Origin: Struthio camelus
Lineage: Eukaryota; Chordata; Aves; Struthioniformes; Struthionidae
Reading direction: 5' to 3'
NCBI RefSeq assembly: GCF_040807025.1
Contig: NC_090943.1
Span: 1,474,356-1,538,355 of the forward strand
Length of the DNA stretch: 64,000 bases
The notes beneath the pieces were generated by a model, which was not told where the DNA came from, did not search any database, and was given only the letters and a program-made list of their open reading frames with translations. Positions 27,601 through 39,600 of this stretch are shown piece by piece. Made by a program: the position numbers and the translations under genes. Position 1 is the first letter of the stretch. Each line of letters starts with the position of its first letter.

Positions 27601-30600
27601 GCCTTGAGAGCGAAGTCGGGAACTTAGGCCTAAGCTTGTATCAAAGCACAGATGTGTGCAGATAACTGACTATGCGCACAGTTCTCCTGAAGGACCTAAT
27701 CACCACGGCTGTCACACGTGTGCTTTTCTCTTGGCAGCTTGCTGATCTGAACAAACGGTTGCCAGCGGAAGCCTGCATGCCCCCAGCAAAGCCTGTCAGC
27801 CGCTCTCAGCGCTATGAACGCCAGCCAGCTATGCGACCTGCCACTCCCCACACCATCACCCTGCAGCCATCCTCTTTCAGGAATTTGCGCCTGCCCAAGA
27901 GGCTGCGGGTGATCTACTTCTTTGCCAGGACCCGGTTGGCCCAGAGACTCATCATGGTATGTCGTTTGGTGGTGGTGTTACCTAGTGCTCCTTTCTGTTG
28001 CTTTGAAGTATTTTTATACAAGCAGATTTTTGAGGACTGTATGAGGTGGAGAGAAAAGATCTTTCCAGACCAGGAATTATATTTAGTTCCTGGAATAAAG
28101 ATGTAGCGATATTTCACTATATAGAAGACTCTAACTCTTGCCTGTTTGCAGGTGTAATTGCAGCATCTAAAGCAGCTACTGTCCCTGCTTGTCCTTCCCA
28201 TCTCTGTTCTGGATGTTGCTGCTCTTTAATGGAAGCAGAGGAATGTCTCTGTTCCTTGATTTCTACAAATCACAGCTCTTTCCATTAACTGCTAACTAAA
28301 ACTGGTGGCAGTTTATGTTAATACACTAGCCTGTGAACTCTGGCTGCTGCAGAATTCGTGAATTAGAACCCTGAATTAAGCCTTTCTAGCACTGTGTAAG
28401 CATGGCAGATGTGCTGGTCCCTGCCGTCAGCAAGGAATGTCTCTTCCCTGCTGTGCATCTGTGTGAGAGGAGTTGGGGGTCCTACCACCAGACTCAGTCA
28501 GGGAGTTCACATAAAGGTAGCGTTCAGTTTTTGGGTGTGCGGTACAAGCTCTCCCAGTCCTCTTAAAGAATAAATATCTGTCTGGAGTAGGATCGTAATG
28601 GAGTGCAGGTTGTACCCTTCACAGGGATGCTGGTGATGGCGGGTTAGATCGCTGCTGAGGTGTTTGAGGGGCAGAGTGATGAAGGCCATGCACTAAATGG
28701 GCTTGCCGTCTTGCTCACCCTGTGTAGGCTGGGACAGTGATCTGGATCGGAATCCTGGTTTACACGGATCCTGCTGGTCTCCGCACCTACCTCACGTCCC
28801 AGGTCACTGAACAGAGTCCTTTGGGTGAAGCAGGTCTGCCTCCAATGCCTGTTCCTGGAGGGGTCCTACCTGCTGGAGACCCCAAGATTGATCTCTCGGT
28901 CTTCCCATCGGACCCTATACAGCTGTCGGAAAACCAGACACAGCAGCGTGAGCAGAAGTCAGGGTTGGAGTCCCTGAGCAGGCTGGAGACAAGCCAGCAC
29001 ACGTGGGCCCAAGGACCAGAGGGCAAAGGGAATGGGCAGCCAGAGCTTGGAACTGAAGCAGAGGTTACCTGGGGAGCAGAGGATGAGGAGATTTGGAGGA
29101 AGCTCTCCTTTCGACATTGGCCATCCCTGTTCAGCTATTACAATATCACTCTGGCCAAAAGGCAAGTGGGCTGGTGTCAAGTGCCCCAAGGGCCTTGAAT
29201 TCCCCGCAGAATTGACTCTAAGGGGGTCCCCCCTGCCCCAGTCTTTTGTCCTTCTGAGATAGATAATTTGCATTCCACATTCCTTATTACAAACGTGACT
29301 TCAGGAAGAAACTATTAAAACAGGCCCTTCTGCTATGCTGCAGAGATGCCAAACTCTCCAGGGCTGTTTATCTGAGAACAGGGGTTTGTGCTCCTCTCTT
29401 GCATGTATTATATTTGTTGTCTTCCTTCATCCTAGAGATTACACTTTTTGGAGATTACATGTTTAGAAGTTTGTAAAACAATGTATGATTATTTGTAAGT
29501 GACAGGGATAATATAATAGAGCAATAGAGGTATCTGTGCTGAAGAAATTTTTTGGCAATATCCCCTGGCCTGCAGTGTATAGGAAACTGGACCACTGCAC
29601 TGTAAAGGTCCTTCCTCACTTAAATCTGTGAAATCCATTTGACCTCGTCAATAGCTCGTTCTGCCGTTGGCTGTTTGTACCTTTTCCACAGAGGCAGAGT
29701 TTAAATTTGGCCGTGTTAGACTTGGGAAACATCTTCAGAGAAAGGTATTTCAATGGAGGCATTTAGTTTAGAATACCTAAAAATACTGGCCTGGAAATAC
29801 ATACCTGAGACAAACCTTGGCTGCTGGTGGGAAGAGGAGCTGGGTGTGAGCTATTAGGGTTTTCCTGTCTTTACCTCCTGTTGTTGCTAAACAATTCTCC
29901 CATCTTTCTGTTCCTTCAGATACATCAGCATCCTCCCAGCAATCCCTGTCACGCTGTATCTGAATCCACAAGAGGCCTTAGAAGTGCGGCATCCCCAGGA
30001 GGCTAACCGCTACCACCCTTTCTTACCTGCAAGCAGTGGGAAGCTGGATGCTGAAGCTCAGCCTGACCAAGCCTCACCCAAGCTGCAAGGGCACCGGGAT
30101 GTCACCCTCTACAAGTAAGAGAGTCCTTGATACAGCCTTCTGACCATGCTGACCTTGGTTGTTTGGCTCTTGTCCCAGTGGGGAGAAAGGAAGAGAATGA
30201 AAAATGTTTGTAAAGCTTCGATAAAAAGTCCTGTAAAGCTCGGGACACTCCAGCTCAGCTTGCTCATCGTTCATGGCACTGTTGTTCTTAGCAGCTGAGT
30301 TCCCTGGCAGGAGACGGTGTGCAGCCTGAGTTGCTATTGGTGGCGTGAAGGGGAGTCGCTTGTCAATATATATTGATGACTGTGGACAAATGACTCACAA
30401 ACATGATATATCTGCAAGTGTTCGTTATCATTTGGTAACGATTGTGCAATTAGTCATGCATTTTGAGGATTAAGCTTTGATAATTCAAAAACATATTTTA
30501 ATTGGCTGACTTAGTGATGTTAAAGCCATGTGTTATTCCAGCAACCACATATTACAGGGCTTATCACCGGGCAGTAGTGATAGGAATTCCTCTTTAGGAA

Positions 30601-33600
30601 TAAATGTCATGGTTCATTAATACTTCACTGGGTGTTTGACAAAACTCTCATGCAAACAGGGAACTGCCTTTCCCACTGAGAGGGCAGGCTCCCAGCTTGC
30701 CATCTGAGCCTGCATTCTTCATTGGCTGTGTTGAACACACTTCCATGTTACCCTGATCGCCATCTAGACTTTTTCTTCCTGCCCTAATTGCTATGTATTT
30801 TTCTTACTGAAAAGTCTAAAAATCTCGTTGAAATTGACATTTTCCTTGTGGGAAATTTTTATCAGTTGAAAAATTTAGACCAGCAGTTTAGTTCTTTCAA
30901 TTTCAGTATTTTCAAGCACTAGCCATGAACTAGTGTCTGGATCTCTATCTCCCCTTCTTTTCACCTCTATTTTAAACAACTATTTAAAAAGAAGTAGCGT
31001 TCATATTTAATTTGCAGAGGTATGTTTACTGCCTGACTGACACATACGGGTTACTTTCAGGCAACCAGGTACTGTGAAAGCCTGCTGAGAAGTTGCTGAG
31101 AAGTTGAGCTGGGAGTACTGAGAAGTTGAGCTGGGAGTACTGGGAGCTCTCTCAGCTCAGCCTCGGAAACAGCAGTTGAGACCAGCCCCATGATGTCTAG
31201 GCAGTACTTGTCCCCTCTGCAGTGCTGCGCAGGAAGCAGGATGCAGTTCGGCTAACGCGTATCTGTTTGTCTCTCCCATCAGGGTAGCTGCTCTGGGTCT
31301 GGCCTCGGGCATTATCCTGGTCCTGCTGCTCTTCTGCCTGTACAGGGTGTTCTGCCCCAAGAACTACGGGCAGAATGGGCTCTCTCACAGCAGGAGGAAG
31401 AGGGGGGACCTGCCCTGTGACGATTACGGCTACTCCCCACCTGAGACTGAGATTGTCCCCTTGGTTCTCAGGGGTCACCTCATGGTAGGTTGAACAGGTG
31501 CAAGCACTACAGGAAAGGCATTTTACTGTCTCGCACCATTTATCTTTTGTTTCATTAAAATAACAGCCCCCACAAAGGACCGGCCAGTTAAGTAGTCTTA
31601 GTGGAATGCAGCCTTGGAGAGCTAACAACGGGCGAATGCTATGCAGATACAATGCAGGGTACTGTAGCATGGAATTATCTATAGGACTTTTCCATTTCTT
31701 CCTGTGACTTGCTCTGAGTCTTTTGCTGTTATTCCCCTCTCTCTGTAACCAACTGTTGCCTTTCATTGGCTGGGCTGATCCACCCTTCTTTGCTGGGTAG
31801 CTCTAGATATCCTTTTTTGATGCCCAGTGGATTTTCTTTTTTTTCTGCTTCTCAAAAGTTAGTGGATAAGTTTGAGCTATTAAATATCGTTTCCACTGTT
31901 AAAAGCGTCCTTGGGTTGCACAGAAGTATGCTGCTGCCCAGCTCACTCATTGTTCTTTAGAGGAAAGACGTTTCCTCCCTTTCTGAGGGGAAACGAAGCG
32001 CTCAGGCACCCAGTCAGATGGAATTTCAAACACTGTGCCATGACTCCCAGATAAGCTGCACCTCTCTTCCTAAGGTGACATTGTCCGCTGAATGTCATTT
32101 TGGGCAACGCTTGTCCCACAGACGCCAGTGTTTTGCTTTTGTTTTGATTGTCCTCAGTATTGTGTTCCCACTGGACAGTGTGTAGTATGTGGCTGATCCT
32201 ACAGTCTCTTTGGACCATACTTTGTCAAGGAAAGGGAAGGCAGATGCAGGCTGTTTCATTTGCGGCAGTCAAGTGCACTGTTGGGACTCTGGACAAACTG
32301 TCATGTTCTCAGAGTATCTATAGGTTGCTAAGCTAGCCATATAGCTTTGACCTAAAATTTATTATCCATTTAGTTCTTCAGCATTGGAGCACATGCAAGG
32401 TGACTGCCAGAGTCTAGAGGTCATCCTGGTGCTACATACTCAGCTGTGCTTGTTCTTCCTTGCTAGGACATTGAATGTCTCGCTAGTGATGGGATGCTGC
32501 TTGTCAGCTGCTGCCTGGTGGGCCAGATCCGTGTGTGGGATGCTCAGACTGGAGACTGCCTCACTGTTATTCCCAAACCAAGGTATGTGGTTTCTGTACC
32601 AAGTCGTGCAAGCGTGTACTGCTCCCTACATAATTGCTGCTCACCAGCTTGTGCAACCTGCCCCGTGAAAAATTAGCAATCGTAGTCCTTGATGCCGTTC
32701 TTAATCCTCACCATGACCATGCTCATGCAGACTGGGTAATAAGTAATTCGTGCTGTCTGTGTGGAGTCCTGACACTCTTACTGCCTTTGTGTTCCCAGGC
32801 AGTCCTGCCCATCCCAGGCCATCTGAGCTGGTAAAGATGGGAGGGTTGACCTTTTATTATTGTTCCAGGTTGCGAAGAGACAGCAGTGGCATATTCGATT
32901 ACCAGGAAAGCTGGGATCAGAGTCCAGATGGCAAGAATGGTCTGGATGACTCCTTTGAGAACGGCCACCAGCTCAAGAGGATGCTCAGCCCTCCCCAGCC
33001 TCCACTCTTCTGTGACCAGCCAGACCTCACATCTCTCATTGACACAAACTTCTCTGAGCAGGTGAAGGTGGCAGAGTCGGAGACACGACTCCGTGCTGTG
33101 GGCAATCGCCAGAAAGAGACTGGCTATGATTTCAGCAGCCTGGTTAATAAGGTGTATGAAGAGCACAGCACATCAAACTGCATGAACTTTACTGGCCTTT
33201 CAGCCCCGCATGGACAGGCTGGGTTCTGCGTGGGGACAGGGAGTCCCCGATCCCTGAGCTGTGGGAATGAGGAGGGAGCTTGCAGCAGCCGCAAAAAGAG
33301 CCTGGGGGATGAGTCTTTTGCTGGATTTGACAAGTCCTCCCCCATTTCTTCCTGGGGAGGAGACTTTGAAAGCTCTGTGTGGAGCCTGGACCTGCAGGGG
33401 AACCTCATTGTGGCCGGCCGGAGTAATGGGAAGTTGGAGGTAAGGCGAAAGGCTCGCTGCCAGTTCTGCTGCTGCAGGTGCGCTGTGGCTCTTTGCAAGA
33501 CTGGTCTCCAACACCTATCGCAGAAGCACAGGCGTCAGACACGTTAGAGCTGGTCCTGGGGCGGAAGTTCCTCTTCTGCTCTGGAAATCCCAGCATTTCA

Positions 33601-36600
33601 GCTTAATTCCATTTTAGAACAAAACAGGTATGGGGGTGCAGTGTCTGCTATTACGTAGAATCAGTTTTCTAGCATATTTGAAACAGCTTTTCCTTTGATC
33701 AGTACTTTGCTCATCTTCTTTTCTGGTTCTTGAGGGTCAAAATACTTGATTTCAAAGGAGGTTCTCAGTGTAGGGAAAAAGATGTTTCAGTTAGTCCAGT
33801 CAGAAACTTCCAAAATTAATTTAATTTTAATCTATTTTTCAGAAATTAAGTTAGATTTTTTTCCTTTCAAAATAAATGCAGTGTTTTTAGCAAATGTATT
33901 TTGAATTTGATTTTTAATAATGTTTGACCTGTGCTTCCTGTGTTGCATGGGAGCAGCTTTGGTTCTTCCCAACAAGGACAGAGGCAGGCCATTTCATTGT
34001 TTTGTTTTGTTTTGCTTTCCTTTAAATATGCTTTTGAGTTCAGATTTCTTCTTCTGGACTGCTGTTTTAAGACACTGACTGAATTTAGTTTCCAGTCCAT
34101 ATCACAATGCTGCTCCAAAATCTGGAGCACTTTATACTCTTGAGTGAGGGTGCACATGGGACCAGCTGGAAGCAGTGAGGGATGCCACAGAGCTGGGAAT
34201 AGGGAGGGGTGCAGCATTGGAATGAACATTAGAAGATAAAAGACGATGGTACAGATAATCTTTCATCCCTTCAGATGCTGGGAACCCCAAGTTGTGCAGT
34301 ATCGGACAGACATGCAGTCAGGGTGCGTGTGATACAGATCCCCTCCGTGGAGAGGTTCACCAGCATTTTGGTCTTCAGAGCTCTTACAGGGTTTTCTTAG
34401 AAGAAAACAATTCTGTTCATCGTTCCTACTGTCAAACAAAAGGATGTTGATATGAGAACATGCTGCTTCACTTGAAGATAAAAACAAGGAACACGCAGGC
34501 GGTGGAATCACCGGAGCCAAGTGGGAGCTGCCTATAGGCTCCTTCCTTATGATTAGGCGGCTCAGTTTATTCTGCGGCTGAGGGATACGTGGCAGCACAG
34601 CACAGGCCCGAAGGCCAAGCTTTACATGCGGCACAGCACAGGCCTGTGCCTTCTCAGGTTAACTGTTGCGTGCCTCACTAACTTCTCTGTGCACAGTGGT
34701 CATCCAGTTAGGATCACTGCAGCAAGTAACCCTTCCTCTTTTCAGGTTTGGGATGCTATTGAGGGGACCCTCCGTAGCAGTAATGAAGAAGGTCAATCCG
34801 GCATCACAGCGCTTGTGTTCCTGAACAACAGGTAATTGAAGTTGTGCTTGGTGATCCCTGTAAGAGGAGGAGAACGTGGTGCAAGCTAGGAGCCCAGCTC
34901 TGACACTCCTGCCATGATGATCAACCAGCTCCAGGTGGGAAACGATTCAGCTGGGAAACCTCTTCCATGCCCACATGTCCACCTCTCAAGTTGAGAATGG
35001 CAGAGCAAGTTTTCCTGGGTCCCGTGCTTGAGGCCTGTTCCAGCAGCCACATCTTTTTCATACACATATTCAGTAGTTCTAGTAGCTGAATATCCAGAAT
35101 TATTGAGGGCTGGGAGACGGAGCCTTTGGGTCACCGTTCTCTGTTCAGACCTGTTTACTGCTGGTCAAAAGACATTTGCATCTGCCACTTTGTTCTGTGG
35201 TCTGAGCTCTATAATTTCCAAGCTCCCTGCCTTGCAGTCAGGAGTGTCCCATCACTGGGAGCCTCACAGGCTGACCCTGGAGACTAAAGTCTGCGCTCTG
35301 GACTGCGCTGGTTCACCACCTTGGTGCAGGAATGCCTGGGATCCTGCACGGTTTGTGTTCTGCCTTGCAAGATGCCTAGTCTCAGGGCTCCTCACACTGT
35401 GAGGGTGGGGCAGGGTCCCTGTTCATGCATTTGCATTTCTCTCTCAGGATTGTTGCTGCCCGGTTGAACGGCTCTTTAGATTTCTTCTCGCTAGAAACGC
35501 ACACGTCCTTGAACCACCTACAGTTCCGAGGTAAGCAAGCATCTGAGCGTGCTGTGTACGGCTCTGAGCTTCGCTGAGCCTTTTCCTCTTCCCTTGCCTT
35601 CTCGCAGCTCACTCCCATTTTATAAGGTTTTGTAATAACGCTTCCCTCCAAAAATCCCTATGTTGCAGGGTCCCAAACCAGATGCTGCAGAGAGGTGAGG
35701 AGTATTTTGGGAGTCCCCTGTGGAGGGGAAGCATCTTGAGTGAGGATTTTCTCCAGTGCATAGATCTGGAGACTGGGAAACATGGGTTCCAGAGTCAGCT
35801 CTGCCCTGTGCCTCTTTGGTCTCCCAGTTCTCACTTATTTACTCTTTTGGGCATAGTCTGCGTCTCACTTCTTTGTATGTGACGTAGCCCCACACAATCA
35901 TGATGTTATCCGGGGCCTTTGCAGATACATGACACACACAAAACTAACCTGTGGTGGTAACGAGTTTGCAGTGCAGTGGCTCCTGTGGTTCTGAAGTGGC
36001 CTGGAGGGGTGCGGAGCGCTGGCCTTTCTCTGGGGGAGCAGTTGCATTCCTGAAGGAATGCCCTGGGGTCTGGATGTGGTAGATCGGGACAGATGGGAAA
36101 TGGAGCAGGCTTTGCAAGGAAGGGTTGGCTGTGGAGATGATGTTTCCCTGTAGGGCAGAGAGAGTTACGTGCCTGGCTGGCTGCACTCTCTCACAAGGGT
36201 AATCACAGCAATTCTTGGCTTCAGGCATCGTCTTTCCAAAAACTTACTGCGTGGGGACTGCTGATTTGCAAAAGGGAGTTTGGCTCTTGTGCGCTGTTTG
36301 AGACACTCACTGTAGTTTCTCAGGTGTGCTGAGCACCTGCAGCTTCTGTTGGTGTCAGCTGGAGCGCTGAGGGTTCAGCACTTAGAACTGGGCTCAAATT
36401 CTCTTCTGGTTTGGCATCCAGGAATCCCTGGTTTAGCATTGCCGGGTGATGTTGGTTACGCTTCCCTGGAGCATAAAGCTATGTGTCCTGCTGCAGTGGG
36501 GACTTACCTATGTGTCTCGCCACAGGAGCCCCGAGCAGAAGCAGCATCCCATCCTCCCCTGTGTTCAGCAGCAGCGACGTCATCCTGTGTCAGCTCACCC

Positions 36601-39600
36601 ACACCGTGTCTTGTGCTCACCAGAAGCCGATCACAGCGCTGAAGGCTGCAGCAGGACGGCTGGTCACTGGGAGCCAGGACCACACTCTGAGAGTAAGGCT
36701 TCCTCTGCCACAGACCCGTGGCTGCTGCAGCACGTCAGCTGAGGTTGTGTGTGGATGTGCACGCTTTTGGGTGCTGTGGAACATGAGCTTGTCTCATATG
36801 TGTGGGGGCAAAGCTGGCAAGCGTATACATGAACTCAGGCAAACCTATTTTGGGGATGTTGTAGTTGGTGGAGTCCACTCCAATGCACTCCTGAATCTTC
36901 TCATGTTCTCCATCTGCATATGGCCCTTCAGTGTAGTTAGAAGGACTAAGCCTTACCTTAAGAAACCTTTGTAAGGTATCTTACTAAGCAGAGCGTGAGA
37001 TACTCTTGCCCTAGGGCTGGATGACTTCATGAATAGCAAGGTCGGGTTCTGGGGTATCCCCTTTCTTCCCTTGGTCCTCTCCTGCAGCAGCGGCCACCTG
37101 TCCCTCTGCCATGCAGGTCACGTCCCTGCTCTGTCAGTGGCGAACAGGCCGTGCCCTCTTCCCCTGCCCTTGGCAGCAGCACCCACCGAACTCGCTGTCC
37201 TGCATCTGTCACAGGCTCCAACTCTGTCACAGGAGTGTGGAGGTGTATTGGGGAATGTACTGGCTGAGAAGGGGTCACACTGGGCAGCATATTGAGGTTG
37301 CTGCTGTCCACCCGAGCCAGAGGCTGAGGACTGCCACACGCTCTCTCCTCAGTGCTCACTGCTCACCTTTTGACAGCAGCCAGTCCACCTGAGTGTGTCA
37401 GGCTGGAGCTGGCACAGGATGAGGGCTGCTGTGGTTAGGGGTGCGTTCGCTCCTCGGACCGTGGTTCCCCATCTCTCCTAAGGTGAGGCAGGCCAGGTCG
37501 GCAGAGTCTTGCCCTTCGGAGCGGGCTGACAGGCTGCCAGTTGGTCCATGCTCTTCTTCTAAACACATGTAGCTGGACATGCTAGCAATGGGCGTGAGAC
37601 TGTGTGGCCTCCCATGGACTATGTTCTACCAGCTGACTGCATCCTGGAAGCACAAGAAATTACTTCCAAACACAAGAAAACACTTCTTTACTGGAACAGA
37701 GCACCCAGAGAAGTTGTGGAATCTCCATCCTCACAGATATTCAAATCCCAACTGGATATAGTCCTGGGCACTCGGCTCTAGATGAGATCTGTTGCTTTAT
37801 TACCAAGAGAACAAAGACCCAGAAAGGATATCTCTGCAGCATGGCTGCCCTGAAGGGATGCTAACATCTGCCGCTCCTTTTCCCTGCAGGTGTTTCGGCT
37901 AGAAGACTCGTGCTGTTTGTTCACACTGCAGGGTCACTCAGGAGCAATCACAGCTGTATACATAGATCAGGTGAGGTGCAGCTAGGACTGGAACTGGAAG
38001 AGCAGCTTGTATTTATGGCTGCTGAGCCACTGTCGCAGCCAGAGAGCGCTAGGACTCAGCAGGGTCCCAGAGGACCCAGCTGGGACCCTCTTCTGGTTTA
38101 CATGTGGAGAAGTTGCTGTGTGCTGCTCCGAGGGTTCAGAGGCCCCATAATGGTATGCTCACCGTTTGCCTTACAAGCTGAAGCATTATTCTTCCACGCA
38201 GCTCACTGCGAGCAGGGGAATGAATCCCGGTTAGTTTGTCTGCCTGTCCTGTTCACAGCATGAGTGCCCTGTTCCTGGTGCTACCAGGCGAGCTGTTCTG
38301 AAGCCCGTGGACCTCTGAAGGCAGAGCCAGGAGCATGAGGCTGAAACTGGCCCAGTAGATGTTCCTCGCTCTGGGAATATCTCTCTGCCTTGCTGAGGAT
38401 GTGGCTGTCCCCTAAAAGAGGGCTTTAGCTGACTTGATGTACAGCCTGTGCTGCCAGGGCTGGAGCGGTGAGCAAGGCTAACGCCAGGGTCTGGCAGTCT
38501 GTGCCCTCGTCTGTACTTACCCCATGGGAGACTTTGTGTAGCAGCTTCCCAGGAGAAGGAGGAAGGAGGGTCACACCTGCGTGCTTTGCAGCATGATTTT
38601 AATGAATTCAGGTTTCTCTGCAATGAGGAGTCCTGGCGGGTTTGAGGTTCGTTCCCTCCAGCCTGCTCTAAAAGGCAGCAAAGAAACGGAGCTGGCAGTT
38701 CAGCTTTCCAGCCCATGCATTCCTGTGCCCTCTTACAACCTAGGAGAGGGCCCTGAGCTCTAGGAAGTGCTTGCATGCAAAATTGTCCTGTGTTCAGCGA
38801 GTTCCCTTGTCCGTGGCACTGCGACGCCCGGAGGTGTGAGGGCAGGTGGTCAGGAAAGGGCACTATCATCTGCTGAGGTTCCTGACTTGGTTCGCCCATG
38901 CCCCTGCAGACGATGGTGCTAGCAAGTGGAGGCCAGGACGGTGCCATCTGCCTTTGGGATGTGCTGACAGGGAGCAAAGTCAGTCACATGTACGCCCACC
39001 GAGGGGACGTCACTTCCCTCACCTGCACAACGTCCTGCGTGATCAGCAGCGGCTTGGACGACGTGATCAGCATCTGGGACCGAAGCTCGGGGATCAAGCT
39101 CTATTCTATCCAGCAGGTGAGTGAGTAGCCAGGGAGCAGGCAGGAAAAGCTCTGTCTGTGAGGGTGCTCCTGTGCTGCCCTGGGCCCCCCAAACCCCCTG
39201 CAGGGCTTGTGCTCTCAAGGGATTTCTCTTTGATTTCACTCACTTTGGAAGACGTCCCTGTTTGTAAACCCGAACAGGCAAGAGCTCAGAAAAGACCAGA
39301 GCGGTCGCTAGGCCAGACCTCCCTTGTCCAGCCTCCCGTGTTCTGGCTGAGGCATGGTGGGCCGGCTCCCAGCACGTATGCGTGTGCAGGGCCCTCCCGT
39401 TGGGCAGAGCTGCCAGAGGGCTGCGGGCTAAACGGCCTCCTCCCCGAGCCGGCGCGGGCTGGACCTCGCTGCGTGCTGGGCCTTCCTCGCGGAGGCGTTG
39501 CCTGCCAGGCTGTCCTGCTGACGCTCGCTCGTTCCGCGCAGGAGATGGGCTGCGGGGCCAGCTTGGGCGTGATCTCCGATAACCTCCTGGTGACGGGAGG

